Below the pieces are notes generated by a model, which was given only the letters and a program-made list of their open reading frames with translations, had not been told where the DNA came from and ran no database searches. From JAXLYX01 sp046351215 (GTDB taxonomy: Bacteria; Myxococcota_A; Polyangia; Polyangiales; Houyiibacteriaceae), in contig JAXLYX010000009.1 in assembly GCA_046351215.1 (NCBI GenBank), positions 186,001 through 250,000 of the forward strand: a DNA stretch of 64,000 bases, in the 5' to 3' direction. Made by a program: the position numbers and the translations under genes. This document shows positions 17,701 to 26,310 of this stretch, one piece after another. The stretch's first letter is position 1. Every line of letters begins with the position of its first letter.

Positions 17701-19236
17701 GACACGGCGATCACCTCGCAGCCCGCCGATCCGACGGCGAGCGTGGACGCGGTCTTCGCCTTCAGCGCGCCGGACGGAACGGCGACGTTCGAGTGCAGCC
17801 TCGACGGGGGAGCGTTCACGGCGTGCGCGACGGGTCAGTCGTACCAGGGCCTCGCCGAGGGCGGGCATGCGTTCGCGGTGCGCGCGGTGGACGCCGCCGG
17901 CAACGTCGATCCGACGCCCGCGACGTACGCGTGGACGGTGGACACGACGGCTCCGGACACGTCGATCGTCTCGGGTCCTGCCGATCCCACGAACCAGACG
18001 TCCGCGTCGTTCACGTTCGGCTCCCCGGATCCGACGGCCACGTTCCAATGCGACCTCGACGGAGCGGGCTTCGCCCCGTGCAACGCGAGCGAGGTCTTCT
18101 CGGGTCTCTCCGAGGGCAACCATACGCTCGCGGTCCGCGCCGTGGACGCTGCGGGGAACGTCGATGCGACGCCTGCGAACTACGGCTGGGTGGTGGACCT
18201 CACGCCGCCCGACACGTCGATCACCTCGGCGCCGCCGAGCGTCGACAACGCGACGACCGTGACGTTCGCGTTCACGTCGACGGAAGCCGGCGCGACCTTC
18301 GAGTGCAGCACGGACGGAGGCCCCTTCGTTCCCTGCGCCAGCGGCACGACGGTGTCCGGTCTCTCGGCCGGCAGCCATACCTTCGAGGTCCGCTCCGTCG
18401 ACGCAGCCGGCAACGTGGACCCGACCCCCGCGTCGTACACGTGGACGATCGACACCTCCACGCCCGACACCCAGCTCACGGCGCATCCGAATGCGCTGAC
18501 GAACGTTCCCGACGCGACGTTCGAGTTCACCTCGAACGATGCGACCGCGACCTTCGAGTGCAGCTTCGACGGAGCGGCCTTCGCGCCGTGCACCTCGCCG
18601 ACGATCGAGTCCGGTCTCGCGGAGGGTGATCACACCTTCTCCGTCCGGGCACGCAACACCGCCGGCACCGTGGACGCCACCCCGGCGAGCTTCACGTTCA
18701 CCGTGGACACGACGCCGCCCGACACGGCGTTCGCGACCCAGCCGCCGGCGGAATTCACCACCGCAACGCCGACGTTCACCTTCACCTCGCCGGACGCCAG
18801 CGCGACGTTCGAGTGCAGTCTGGACGGAGCGGCCTTCACGGCCTGCCCGGCGACCTACACGACGCCCACCCTGGTCCTCGGCATGCACGACCTCGTCGTT
18901 CGTGCGGTGGATCCGGCGGGGAACGTCGATCCCACGCCGATCTCCCACGAGTTCCTCGTGGTCACCGTGCCGCTCGACGGAGGCCTCCCCGACGCGGGCG
19001 CCGACGGAGGCGAGGACGCGGGCGCCGACGCCGGTCCGGACGGTGGCGTGACCGACGGTGGGACCGACGCGGGGCACGGCCGCGGCGGTGTCGTCGGCGG
19101 CGCTTGCTCCTGCCGCGCGGCGGGCGCGGGCTCCGGCGCGTCGGATGCCTCCTGGTCGTTCGGTGCGCTCGTCCTCGGCCTCGTCTTCGCCCGCGTGCGG
19201 CGCAGGCGGAGCGCGAGGGGCGTGCGCGAAGGGTGA
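14752..19236 (+). CDS. AgmC-like giant surface lipoprotein with ten 85-aa repeats and MYXO-CTERM tail
   Basis: 1494 aa. A long basic N-region leads to a lipobox (LLATVVGC, Cys40). A glycine-rich beta-helix-like region follows (about 60-555: many GGGG runs such as RLFFGGGGGAG), then ten tandem Ig/HYR-like repeats of exactly 85 residues (PDT...FxCxxDGxxFxxC...GLadGsHtfxVRAVDaaGNvDpTPasYtWtVD), an Asp/Gly/Ala linker, and a tail CSC...TM helix...RVRRRR that fits the MYXO-CTERM sorting signal. Each repeat has a Cys pair that could form a disulfide. The layout matches proteins annotated AgmC in myxobacteria, linked genetically to adventurous gliding; a motility role is by analogy only. Start alternatives: 14752 or 14764. 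Confidence 0.85.
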   Translation: MVVRMRTCGEAWSNAFGPGLAYASGARFVVVALLATVVGCSDGPAAPASQPEATSAAQSALIGTDGALTVNAANTVLNQYAVLGANAAVGATSLTVTNIADLTSATYGALAAGDLILVVQMQGATIDSTNTATYGAVTAFNGAGNYELIGVAGVSGNVVQLDPTGGGLKNAYTTTGRTQIVRIPQLSSLTVNAGASIVPTAWDGTRGGVVAVHVTGTAAIQGTVDASGAGFRGGVVDNNSNGPGSNTTVYRSASSNDGAEKGESIAGFQTEYDALNGRYGRGAPANGGGGGDSHNAGGGGGANASAVAGTWTGAGTMLVTPSSPLSAWALDPAYIANGNALTASPGGGRGGYTYSSNNADATTVAPGNGAWGGDSRREVGGLGGRPLSPSANGRLFFGGGGGAGDANNSVGGAGGRGGGLVLLIAGTVNGSGSIRANGANGASTTGAGNDAPGGGGAGGTLVIQATSLGGVSAQANGGVGGNQSIGSAEAEGPGGGGGGGFIATSGGTITVSAAGGTGGTTNSSALTEFTANGATAGGAGDSSASAATLVGLVDGTPPDTSITSQPPVASSSTSASFSFSSTDANPTYQCRLDAGAWTACTSPRTYAGLSEASHTFEVRSLDPSLNVDPTPASYTWTVDLTAPDTTITSGPPTTSTSRAATFTFTSSDNTVTFECSVDGGAFTVCTSPLGLTGLADGAHSLSVRAVDPAGNVDSTPANYAWTVDATPPDTQITSQPPAATSSSSASFAFSSPDATATFRCSLDGAPFAVCTTPLTYVGLADGSHTFAVEAVDPAGNIDPTPASYTWTVDTLPPDTTLTSVPPLVGSSPAVSFGFTSNDGGASFECRVDGGAFSACTSPTMLGALADGSHTFEVRAVDAVGNADPTPASYTFTIDTIAPDTVLTSTPPSISASSSAGFQFASLGGGVAFVCVVDGGAPTPCSSPLSLTGLADGSHTLEVSAVDAAGNVDPTPASYTWTVDTSPPDTAITSQPADPTASVDAVFAFSAPDGTATFECSLDGGAFTACATGQSYQGLAEGGHAFAVRAVDAAGNVDPTPATYAWTVDTTAPDTSIVSGPADPTNQTSASFTFGSPDPTATFQCDLDGAGFAPCNASEVFSGLSEGNHTLAVRAVDAAGNVDATPANYGWVVDLTPPDTSITSAPPSVDNATTVTFAFTSTEAGATFECSTDGGPFVPCASGTTVSGLSAGSHTFEVRSVDAAGNVDPTPASYTWTIDTSTPDTQLTAHPNALTNVPDATFEFTSNDATATFECSFDGAAFAPCTSPTIESGLAEGDHTFSVRARNTAGTVDATPASFTFTVDTTPPDTAFATQPPAEFTTATPTFTFTSPDASATFECSLDGAAFTACPATYTTPTLVLGMHDLVVRAVDPAGNVDPTPISHEFLVVTVPLDGGLPDAGADGGEDAGADAGPDGGVTDGGTDAGHGRGGVVGGACSCRAAGAGSGASDASWSFGALVLGLVFARVRRRRSARGVREG
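16423..18972 (+). repeat. Ten tandem 255-bp repeats encoding 85-aa Ig-like modules
   Basis: The units begin with Pro-Asp-Thr (Pro-Asp-Thr opens all ten) and together occupy 2550 bp, exactly 10 x 255, with no insertion or deletion in any copy. Copies differ at many codons, and core residues (DG, both Cys, GNVDPTP) are kept. Recombination between copies could change the repeat number. Confidence 0.9.
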
Positions 19237-19239
19237 GCT

Positions 19240-19268
19240 CCGCGCCTCGCCGAGGAGGCGAGGCGCGG
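19240..19268 (+). terminator. Perfect 12-bp hairpin after the AgmC-like gene
   Basis: The arms CCGCGCCTCGCC and GGCGAGGCGCGG flank a 5-nt loop (GAGGA), starting 4 nt after the stop codon at 19236. There is no T-tract, so it may act as a Rho-assisted or 3'-protecting hairpin. A second, 7-bp hairpin (GGGGCCG-GAGT-CGGCCCC) follows at 19285-19302. Confidence 0.6.
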
Positions 19269-19361
19269 GACATCGCAGCACGGCGGGGCCGGAGTCGGCC
19301 CCACCGTGGAGCCGTGCCCCTCGATCGGCGGTCGTGCTCTCCGGCATGTCATGATGCGCAG

Positions 19362-21029
19362 GTGATCGCCGCTCTCGAAGCGCGTCGCGCAGGCCTCCTC
19401 GGTCGCGACCATTGGACCCGCAACCTCGTCTCCGGCGCCATCGTCGGGGTGGTCGCGCTGCCCTTGGCCATGGCCTTCGCCATCGCCTCCGGAGCGAAGC
19501 CGGAGCAGGGCCTCTACACGGCGATCCTGTCCGGATTCGTCGTATCCGTCTTCGGCGGCAGTCGGGTCCAGATCGCGGGACCCACCGGCGCCTTCATCGT
19601 CGTGCTCTCGGACATCACGGCACGACACGGCATCGGCGGCCTGCAGGTGGCCACGCTGATGGCGGGCGTCATGCTCGTCGGGCTCGGCGTCGCGCGGCTC
19701 GGCGCGGTGGTGAAGTTCATGCCCGATCCGGTGATCGTCGGTTTCACCGCGGGCATCGGTCTCACGATCTTCGTCGGGCAGTGGCGCGACTTCTTCGGGC
19801 TGTCGCAGGTCACGGGCCACCACTTCCACGAGAAGCTCTGGCACCTCGCGCGCTCCCTGCCCCACCTCCACCCCGCCACGACGGCCCTCGGATGCGTGGC
19901 CCTGCTCGCCGTGCTCGCGTCTCCCCTCGTCCCGGGGCTTCGTCGGATTCCGGGGCCCCTCGTCGCCCTGGTCCTGGGGACGGCCCTGCAGGCCGGATTG
20001 CAGCTCGAAGGCGTGTCCACGATCGGGAGTGCCTTCGGAGGCATCCCCCGCGGCCTTCCGACACCGTCGCTCCCCGCGATCGATCCGGACGGAGTGATCG
20101 AGCTCATCGGCCCCGCCTTCACGATCGCGATGCTCGGCGCCATCGAGTCGCTGCTCTCGGCCGTCGTGGCCGACGGCATGGCCGGCACGAGGCACGACTC
20201 GAATCAGGAGCTCATCGGCCAAGGCCTCGCGAACATCCTCGCTCCCTTGTTCGGCGGCTTCGCGGCGACGGGAGCGATCGCGCGGACGGCCACCAACATC
20301 CGCAACGGCGGCACGAGTCCGATCGCGGGCATCGTGCATTCCGTGACGCTCCTGCTGGTGCTCCTCTTCCTCGCTCCGCTCGCGGCGAGCATCCCGCTCT
20401 GCGTGCTCGCCGCGATCCTCTTCGTGGTCGCGTGGAACATGAGCGAAGCCAGGCACTTCGCGAAGATCGTGCGCCGCGCGCCACGCGGCGACGTCGTCAT
20501 CCTCCTGCTCACGTTCGCGCTCACCGTCTTCGCGGATCTGGTGGTCGCGGTGAACATCGGCGTGATCCTCGCGACCCTGAATTTCCTCCGGCGCATGGCG
20601 GCGAGCGTCGAGGTGGCCGAGGTCTCCGGAGACGAGCTCGCCCAACGCTCGGGCCTCGAGCTCCCGAAGGACGTCCTCGTCTATTCGGTGGAGGGCCCGT
20701 TCTTCTTCGGCGCGGTGGAGAAGTTCGAGCGTGCCATGGCGAGCACGCATTCCGATCCGCGTGTCCTCGTCCTCCGTCTCGGTTGGGTTCCGTTCGTGGA
20801 CGCGACGGCGCTCGAGACGCTCGAAGAGGCGATCCACGGACTGAAGAGGCGAGGTGTCGTCGTCCTCCTCGTCGGCGCGAATCCGAGGGTCGAGGGACAG
20901 CTCGAGAAGGCCGAGATCCTCGAGCTGGTCGGACGCGAGAACGTCTTCGGCGACCTCGCGAGCGCGCTCGAGGCGAGCGAGACGCGAAGGTCGTCGAAGC
21001 GCCCTCCGTCCGCGCATCCCGCCGCGTGA
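19362..21029 (+). CDS. SulP family anion transporter with STAS domain
   Basis: 555 aa from a GTG start. The N-terminal half has the SulP core: NLVSGAIVGVVALPLAMAF, the signature region SRVQIAGPTGAFIVVL, about 10-12 hydrophobic helices, and NILAPLFGGFAATGAIARTATNIRNGG. The C-terminus (about 435-540) is a STAS domain with the conserved DATALETL. Such proteins import sulfate, bicarbonate or dicarboxylates; the substrate cannot be read from sequence. Inner membrane. The following genes are convergent. A beta-carbonic anhydrase occurs in the window but 33 kb away, so a bicarbonate role is not supported by linkage. Confidence 0.92.
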   Translation: MIAALEARRAGLLGRDHWTRNLVSGAIVGVVALPLAMAFAIASGAKPEQGLYTAILSGFVVSVFGGSRVQIAGPTGAFIVVLSDITARHGIGGLQVATLMAGVMLVGLGVARLGAVVKFMPDPVIVGFTAGIGLTIFVGQWRDFFGLSQVTGHHFHEKLWHLARSLPHLHPATTALGCVALLAVLASPLVPGLRRIPGPLVALVLGTALQAGLQLEGVSTIGSAFGGIPRGLPTPSLPAIDPDGVIELIGPAFTIAMLGAIESLLSAVVADGMAGTRHDSNQELIGQGLANILAPLFGGFAATGAIARTATNIRNGGTSPIAGIVHSVTLLLVLLFLAPLAASIPLCVLAAILFVVAWNMSEARHFAKIVRRAPRGDVVILLLTFALTVFADLVVAVNIGVILATLNFLRRMAASVEVAEVSGDELAQRSGLELPKDVLVYSVEGPFFFGAVEKFERAMASTHSDPRVLVLRLGWVPFVDATALETLEEAIHGLKRRGVVVLLVGANPRVEGQLEKAEILELVGRENVFGDLASALEASETRRSSKRPPSAHPAA

Positions 21030-21039
21030 GCCCCGGCTC

Positions 21040-21753
21040 TCAGACCATGCTCGCGGAGCTCGCGTACGTCTCGGGCCGGGGAGCGACCTTCTCGTAGAGG
21101 CGGAGCACGCACGGGAGCTCCCGGTCCACGCGGCGCTCGACGAACGCCGCGGGCATTCGACCCCCGAATCCGTTGTACGTCACGACCGCCGTGCCGACGG
21201 GCGCGGCGTGGAGGAGCGCCTCGGCATGCGCGACGTCGAGCGCGTAGCGCTCTCGCCCGAGGACCACGTCCGTGTCGATGCAGTCCACGTAGCCGAAGAG
21301 GTTCTCGCCGAAGGGGTTGAAGAAGTAGTAGGCGTCGACGACCGGGAGAGGCATCGCCCCGAGCTCCCCGACACGGAAGTCCACGCGTTCGCCGACCGAG
21401 AAGCGCCTCGCGAGCTCGTTCGCGCTCTTCACCAGATGCGGCCGGTGCTCGAGGCCGAGCCATCGCGTGGACCCCGAGAGTGCCGCGACCACGCAGAGCT
21501 TGCCGGCGCCGGAGCCCACGTCGAGGGCGCTCCGCGCTCCGAGCTCGTCGAGCCAGGCCGCGACCCGGTAGGCGACCGAGACGGGCGTCCAGAAGCAGGA
21601 CGAGAGCCGCGCGAGGTCGCGGGGCAGGTGACGGTCGAAGTCGGCGTCGCTCGGACATCGTCCGCTGGCGAGGGCCAGGGCGATCGCGCGCGCGGCGTCG
21701 GACTCGGCCACCGCCGCGGCGGAGGGCGTCCGGTCGGTCTCGTCGAGGCTCAT
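21040..21753 (-). CDS. Class I SAM-dependent methyltransferase
   Basis: 237 aa. SAM motif ALDVGSGAGKLCVVAAL followed by GLEHRPHLVKSANELA, then a FNPF-type catalytic-side motif (AYYFFNPFGENLF). The start codon overlaps the stop of the PEP carboxykinase gene by 4 bp (ATGA), so translation is coupled. The N-terminal 60 residues (PSDADFDRHLPRDLARLS) have no assigned role. The substrate is unknown; the FNPF motif sits where N-methyltransferases have NPPF/Y, so a nitrogen target is possible but unproven. Confidence 0.8.
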   Translation of the reverse strand: MSLDETDRTPSAAAVAESDAARAIALALASGRCPSDADFDRHLPRDLARLSSCFWTPVSVAYRVAAWLDELGARSALDVGSGAGKLCVVAALSGSTRWLGLEHRPHLVKSANELARRFSVGERVDFRVGELGAMPLPVVDAYYFFNPFGENLFGYVDCIDTDVVLGRERYALDVAHAEALLHAAPVGTAVVTYNGFGGRMPAAFVERRVDRELPCVLRLYEKVAPRPETYASSASMV

Positions 21754-23552
21754 GGGCACCGTGCCTCCGCACGACCGCGCGCGGCCGCGAGGTCGTGGAC
21801 GAGGCGTTGGTGCTCGGCGAGGAGCTCGCGGGGCAGCGTGGTCGCGAGCTTCGAGAAGAAGCCTCGAGTCCGCTCGGTCTCCTCGAGCCAGGCGTCGGCA
21901 TCGACGTGGAGCAGCTCTCGGAGCGCCGCGTCCGTGACGTCGAGGCCGGCGCGATCGATCGCCTCGAGGGTGGGGAGGAGCCCGATCGGCGACTCCTTCG
22001 CCCCGCCGCGCCCTTCGACGCGCTCGAGGATCCACGCGAGCACGCGGAGGTTGTCCCCGAATCCCGGCCAGAGGTACCGACCCGACGCATCCGTCCGGAA
22101 CCAATTCACGTGGAAGATCCGCGGTGGCCGCGTGAGCTTCCGTCCGACGGAGAGCCAGTGCCCGAAGTACGCGCCGAGGTCGTATCCACAGAACGGCAGC
22201 ATCGCCATGGGATCGTTCCGCGGCACGCCCACCTGACCGGTCGCGGCTGCGGTCGTCTCGCTCACCATCGTCGCGCCCAGGTAGACGCCGTGCGCGAAGC
22301 TGCGCGCCTCGTAGACGAGCGGCGCCAGCTTCGCGCGACGGCCGCCGAAGAGGATCGCCGAGATCGGCACGCCCGACGCGAGGTCGAACGTCCCCTCCGC
22401 CGACGGACACTGCGCGAGCGGAGCGGTGAAGCGCGAGTTCGGATGCGCGGCCGGGCCCTTGGACCGGCCCGCCGTCCAGGGCTGACCGCGCCAATCCTCG
22501 AGCACCTCGCCCTCGGGCAACGTCTCGAGCCCCTCCCAGTACACCCGCCCGTCGCTCCGTCGCGCGACGTTCGTGAAGAGGACGTCGTGGGAGAGCGACT
22601 CGAGCGCGTTCGGATTCGTGCGACGGCTCGTTCCCGGAGCGACGCCGAACATGCCGTTCTCCGGGTTGATGGCCCAGAGGCGACCGTCGGGGCCGGGATG
22701 CATCCAGCAGATGTCGTCCCCGACCGTGTCGACCTTCCAGCCGGGGAGCGACGGGACGAGCATCGCCAGGTTCGTCTTGCCGCATGCGCTCGGGAAGGCG
22801 GCCGCGACGTAGTGCTTCTTTCCCTCGGGGCTCGTCAGACCGAGCAGTAGCATGTGCTCGGCGAGCCATCCTTCGTCGCGGCCTTCCACGCTGGCGATCC
22901 GCAGGGCATGGCACTTCTTGCTGAGGAGCGCGTTCCCGCCGTAGCCGGAGCCCACCGACCAGATCTCCCGTTCTTCGGGGAAGTGGACGATGTAGCGACG
23001 CTCGGGCGAGAGGTCGCCGAGGGAATGGAGGCCGCGTACGACGCGCGTCGTGCTCGACAGGTGGTCGAGGGCCACCCGACCCATCCGCGTCATCAGCCGT
23101 AGGCTCAGGACGACGTAGGGGCTGTCCGTGAGCTCGACGCCGACGCGTGCGTACGGCGAGCCGGCGGGCCCCATGAGATAGGGCACCACGTACATCGTGC
23201 GGCCGCGCATCGCTCCTTCGAAGAGCGGCCAGACCCGCTCGAGCGCCTGGCCGGGGCTCATCCAGTGATTCGTCGGTCCGACGTCCTCGGCCCTCGGCGT
23301 CGAGATGAACGTCAGGTGCTCGGTGCGCGCGACGTCCGTGGGATCGCTGCGATGGAGATGGCTACGCGGATGGCGGTCCGAATCGAGCGGGAGGAGCGTC
23401 CCGTCCTCGAGCATCGCGCGCTCGAGCCTCGCGCGCTCGGCGTCGGACCCGTCGCAGAGGTGGATCCGTTCCGGGTTCGTATGGGCGGCCATTCGCTCGA
23501 TCCACTGGACGAGCGGGACGTGGGGGATGGCGTGGAGCTCCGACATGGGCAT
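21750..23552 (-). CDS. pckG: Phosphoenolpyruvate carboxykinase (GTP)
   Basis: 600 aa, the usual length. PEPCK-specific P-loop FPSACGKTNL with the hyper-reactive cysteine, the metal/nucleotide motif VGDDICWM, and the GTP-type block INPENGMFGVAPGTS. It converts oxaloacetate plus GTP to phosphoenolpyruvate, CO2 and GDP in gluconeogenesis. It is first in a two-gene minus-strand operon with an overlapping methyltransferase and divergent from a sigma-54 activator (181 bp between starts), so regulation by that activator is possible. Start could be 23552 or the Met two codons on. Confidence 0.96.
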   Translation of the reverse strand: MPMSELHAIPHVPLVQWIERMAAHTNPERIHLCDGSDAERARLERAMLEDGTLLPLDSDRHPRSHLHRSDPTDVARTEHLTFISTPRAEDVGPTNHWMSPGQALERVWPLFEGAMRGRTMYVVPYLMGPAGSPYARVGVELTDSPYVVLSLRLMTRMGRVALDHLSSTTRVVRGLHSLGDLSPERRYIVHFPEEREIWSVGSGYGGNALLSKKCHALRIASVEGRDEGWLAEHMLLLGLTSPEGKKHYVAAAFPSACGKTNLAMLVPSLPGWKVDTVGDDICWMHPGPDGRLWAINPENGMFGVAPGTSRRTNPNALESLSHDVLFTNVARRSDGRVYWEGLETLPEGEVLEDWRGQPWTAGRSKGPAAHPNSRFTAPLAQCPSAEGTFDLASGVPISAILFGGRRAKLAPLVYEARSFAHGVYLGATMVSETTAAATGQVGVPRNDPMAMLPFCGYDLGAYFGHWLSVGRKLTRPPRIFHVNWFRTDASGRYLWPGFGDNLRVLAWILERVEGRGGAKESPIGLLPTLEAIDRAGLDVTDAALRELLHVDADAWLEETERTRGFFSKLATTLPRELLAEHQRLVHDLAAARGRAEARCP

Positions 23553-23732
23553 GCCGCCCGCTTTGCAACGGCCGTGCCCGACCTCGGGTCGCGCGGAAAC
23601 GTGCTGCTGGAACAGGATTCCGTCGCTCGCACGACCCCCGGAGCGCGGCGCATCGCGCGAGCCGTCAGACTGGCGCTCCCTTCAGCGAGCCATGTGGCGA
23701 TGCGACTCCATGGATGTCATTCTGGTGGTCCA

Positions 23733-24719
23733 ATGGCGCGAAAACGACAAGATGACGCCGAAAGTTCCGCGGTCCTCGTGTCGCCGGCCATGAGGGCGCT
23801 CGACCGCACGCTGCGCGCGGTGGCGCCGAAGGACGTCACGCTGACGATCGTCGGCGAGAGCGGGACGGGCAAGGAGGTGGTCGCACGGCGGGCGCACTCG
23901 CTCTCGTCGCGCGCGAAGGGACCCTTCGTCCCGATCAACTGCGCCGCGATTCCCGAGGCCCTCCTCGAGAGCGAGCTCTTCGGTCACGAGAAGGGAGCCT
24001 TCACCGGCGCCTCGGGCCTGGCACGCGGGAAGATCGAGGCGGCCCACGGAGGCACGCTCTTCCTCGACGAGATCGGCGAGATGCCCCTTCCGTCCCAGGC
24101 GAAGCTGCTCCGCTTCCTCGAGAACCGGCGCTTCATGCGCGTCGGGGGCAACCGCAAGATCGAGGCGGACGTCCGCCTCGTGGTGGCGACGCTCCGCCCG
24201 CTCGAGAGCGAGGTGCGCGCCGGCCGCTTCCGGAACGACCTCTACCATCGCATCCAGGGCATCACGCTGCGCGTTCCCCCGCTGCGGGAGCGCAGGGCCG
24301 ACATCGGACCGCTGCTCGAGCACTTCCTCGCCGCCTTCGTCCGGAGGCACGGCGTGGAACGACCGAGGCTGACGCGCGAGGCGAAGCGCCTCCTGCTCGC
24401 CCACGACTGGCCCGGGAACGTGCGCGAGCTCCGCAACGTCGCCGAGATGCTCTGCCTGCTCCGCAGCGGCCGCCCCGTCCGTGCGAAGGATCTGCCGAGC
24501 GTCTTCGTCGCGGGCGCGTCCGGTCGTCCCGACGCGGCCGCCGAGGCGCCGAACGCGACGATCACGCTCGACCTCGACACCGGGCTCGCCGCGATGACCG
24601 AGGCGATCCTCTCTCGAGCGCTCGAGCTCGAGGACGGAAGCGCCGTGCGTGCCGCCGCTCGGCTCCGGATCAGCCCGCGGACGATGCAGCGCTTCGTGCA
24701 ACGAGGGCGCAGCCGGTAG
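23733..24719 (+). CDS. Sigma-54-dependent transcriptional activator lacking a sensor domain
   Basis: 328 aa. It begins almost directly with the AAA+ domain: Walker A VGESGTGKE, the sigma-54 contact loop KGAFTGA intact, Walker B GGTLFLDEIGE, and sensor/arginine-finger regions FRNDLYHRI and PPLRERRADI. A Fis-like HTH ends the protein (SAVRAAARLRISPRTMQRFV). There is no receiver, GAF or FHA domain, as in PspF, so control must come from a partner protein or from expression level. It is divergent from pckG. Confidence 0.9.
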   Translation: MARKRQDDAESSAVLVSPAMRALDRTLRAVAPKDVTLTIVGESGTGKEVVARRAHSLSSRAKGPFVPINCAAIPEALLESELFGHEKGAFTGASGLARGKIEAAHGGTLFLDEIGEMPLPSQAKLLRFLENRRFMRVGGNRKIEADVRLVVATLRPLESEVRAGRFRNDLYHRIQGITLRVPPLRERRADIGPLLEHFLAAFVRRHGVERPRLTREAKRLLLAHDWPGNVRELRNVAEMLCLLRSGRPVRAKDLPSVFVAGASGRPDAAAEAPNATITLDLDTGLAAMTEAILSRALELEDGSAVRAAARLRISPRTMQRFVQRGRSR

Positions 24720-24819
24720 GGCTGCGCGACCGAGACGCTCGGGGCAGACCGGGCATCGGGCCGAACTGCGTCGCCGACGCCTCGCCGGCTCCCACCCCCA
24801 TCGACCCGACGATTCCGTG

Positions 24820-25368
24820 ATGGATCCGGCACCGCGTCGACGACTTGCGGATATGAGTCTCGCCGCCGCGGTACGAGCCGCTCCTCCGGATCCCCTTCGG
24901 GTCCATCCCTACGAGCCCGAGCAACGCCGCGTGTTCGCGGTCGCCGGGGGCATCTTCTTCGGCATGGCCCTCGCCGTGCTGGCCCTCCGTGCCCTTCACC
25001 CCGCCATGGGCTCCGCGGGCGCGCTCGGGCTCGTCCCCGTCTGCTTCCTGGCGAGCTTCGCGTGCGTGGCCCACGGGATCGCCACGACTCGGATGGCGAT
25101 CGAGATCCACCGCGACGGCTTCCTCGTGCGCTCGCCGCTCGTGACGACCGTCGTCGCCTACGCGGAGGTCCGCTCCGTCCGATACGAGCTCGCGAAGGTC
25201 GTCGTCGGCGCCGTGACCTTCCACCGCGGCTTCTTCGAGGTGGAGCTCCACGACGGCCGTGTCGTGCGGCCGACCCTGCAGCTCGAGCGGATCGACGAAG
25301 CCATCGCGGCCGTGCTCGAGCGGACGCAGCCGCCTTCCGCCCCGAGCGATCGGCTCCCGAACGACTGA
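24820..25368 (+). CDS. Membrane protein with bacterial PH-like domain
   Basis: 182 aa from 24820 (an alternative ATG at 24853 gives 171 aa). Two hydrophobic helices (VFAVAGGIFFGMALAVLAL and LGLVPVCFLASFACVAHGI) are followed by a beta-rich region (MAIEIHRDGFLVRSPL...AYAEVRSVRYE) with the pattern of bacterial PH domains, where a DGFxVRS strand is typical. Inner membrane with a cytoplasmic domain. No function can be named. It ends 7 bp before the convergent esterase gene. Confidence 0.6.
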   Translation: MDPAPRRRLADMSLAAAVRAAPPDPLRVHPYEPEQRRVFAVAGGIFFGMALAVLALRALHPAMGSAGALGLVPVCFLASFACVAHGIATTRMAIEIHRDGFLVRSPLVTTVVAYAEVRSVRYELAKVVVGAVTFHRGFFEVELHDGRVVRPTLQLERIDEAIAAVLERTQPPSAPSDRLPND

Positions 25369-25375
25369 AGGGAGC

Positions 25376-26290
25376 CTACCCGACGTTCGCCCGGAAGAAC
25401 CCAACGAGCTCGCGGTACGCCGCCTCCGTGTGGTGCGGCTTCATCAGGCGCTGGTAGTTGAAGCCGTGGCCCGCGCCCGGGTAGACGCGGAGCTCGACGG
25501 GCGCTCCCTGGCGCTCGAGGATCTCCTTCATCCGCACGCTGTTCTGCACGGGCACGAAGCGATCGGAGCCGCCGTGCACGAGCAACACCGGGAGGTCGTT
25601 CCACGGCAGCTCGCGCAGGGCGCCGTGACGCCTCACGAGATCCTCGGGATCGCCTCCCTGGTGCACGAGGCGGAGGAACGAGCGCAGCACCGGCAGCCGG
25701 GTCCGATGGTAGAGCTCGAGGTCGTAGGGGCCGTAGAAGCCGACGATCGCGCGCGGACGGCCGATGTCCCGGAAGTCCTGGAGCACGCGCATCATCAGGT
25801 GCGCGCCCGCCGACTCGCCGATCAGCGCATAGCGCTCGGGATCGAGGCCCCAGCGCTCCGCCGACTCGAGCGTGAACGCGAGCGCGCGATGGAGGTCGTC
25901 GATCTGCTGGTCGAGGGAGTGCGCAGGCGCGAGGCGATAGCCCGGCGCGACCACGGGGATGCCTTGGCTCGCGAGCAGGCGGCCCATCAGCGCGCCCATC
26001 TTCCGATCGCCGATCACCCAGCCGCCGCCGTGCACGACGATGGCGAAGGGATTCGGACGGCTCCGGTCCATCGTGCGCGGCAGGTAGACGTCGATGCTCT
26101 GCTTCCCGCCGAGCCGCGTATACGGCAGGTCGTGGAGCACGATCACGTCGCGATCGTCCGGCAGCCATCCCCAACGATGGGCATGGCGCGCGATCGTCGA
26201 GATCAGCCGACCGAAGCGCTTCGCTCCTCGGCTCGCGACGAGGCTCACGCTCGAAATCCGCCGACCCCGCTCCGCTCGGATCCCCGTCAT
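25376..26290 (-). CDS. Alpha/beta-hydrolase, hormone-sensitive-lipase-like esterase
   Basis: 304 aa. The oxyanion-hole motif VVHGGGW, nucleophile elbow GESAG, acid HGGSDRFVP and histidine GAGHGF are all present, so the catalytic triad is complete. The family hydrolyses short-chain esters of small molecules. The N-terminal approximately 40 residues are basic with no clear signal. A perfect palindrome (26311-26330) lies 20-40 bp upstream of the start and probably binds a repressor. Confidence 0.9.
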   Translation of the reverse strand: MTGIRAERGRRISSVSLVASRGAKRFGRLISTIARHAHRWGWLPDDRDVIVLHDLPYTRLGGKQSIDVYLPRTMDRSRPNPFAIVVHGGGWVIGDRKMGALMGRLLASQGIPVVAPGYRLAPAHSLDQQIDDLHRALAFTLESAERWGLDPERYALIGESAGAHLMMRVLQDFRDIGRPRAIVGFYGPYDLELYHRTRLPVLRSFLRLVHQGGDPEDLVRRHGALRELPWNDLPVLLVHGGSDRFVPVQNSVRMKEILERQGAPVELRVYPGAGHGFNYQRLMKPHHTEAAYRELVGFFRANVG

Positions 26291-26310
26291 CCACCCTCCC
26301 TAGCCGTCGA

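Noticed and set aside
16972..19347. A 791-codon minus-strand frame opposite the repeat region of the AgmC-like gene
   Set aside because: It mirrors the 255-bp repeat in the antisense and has no signal, domain or ribosome site.
19362..21029. SulP gene as a bicarbonate transporter linked to the carbonic anhydrase at 53954
   Set aside because: The genes are 33 kb apart without shared regulation signals; substrate cannot be assigned.
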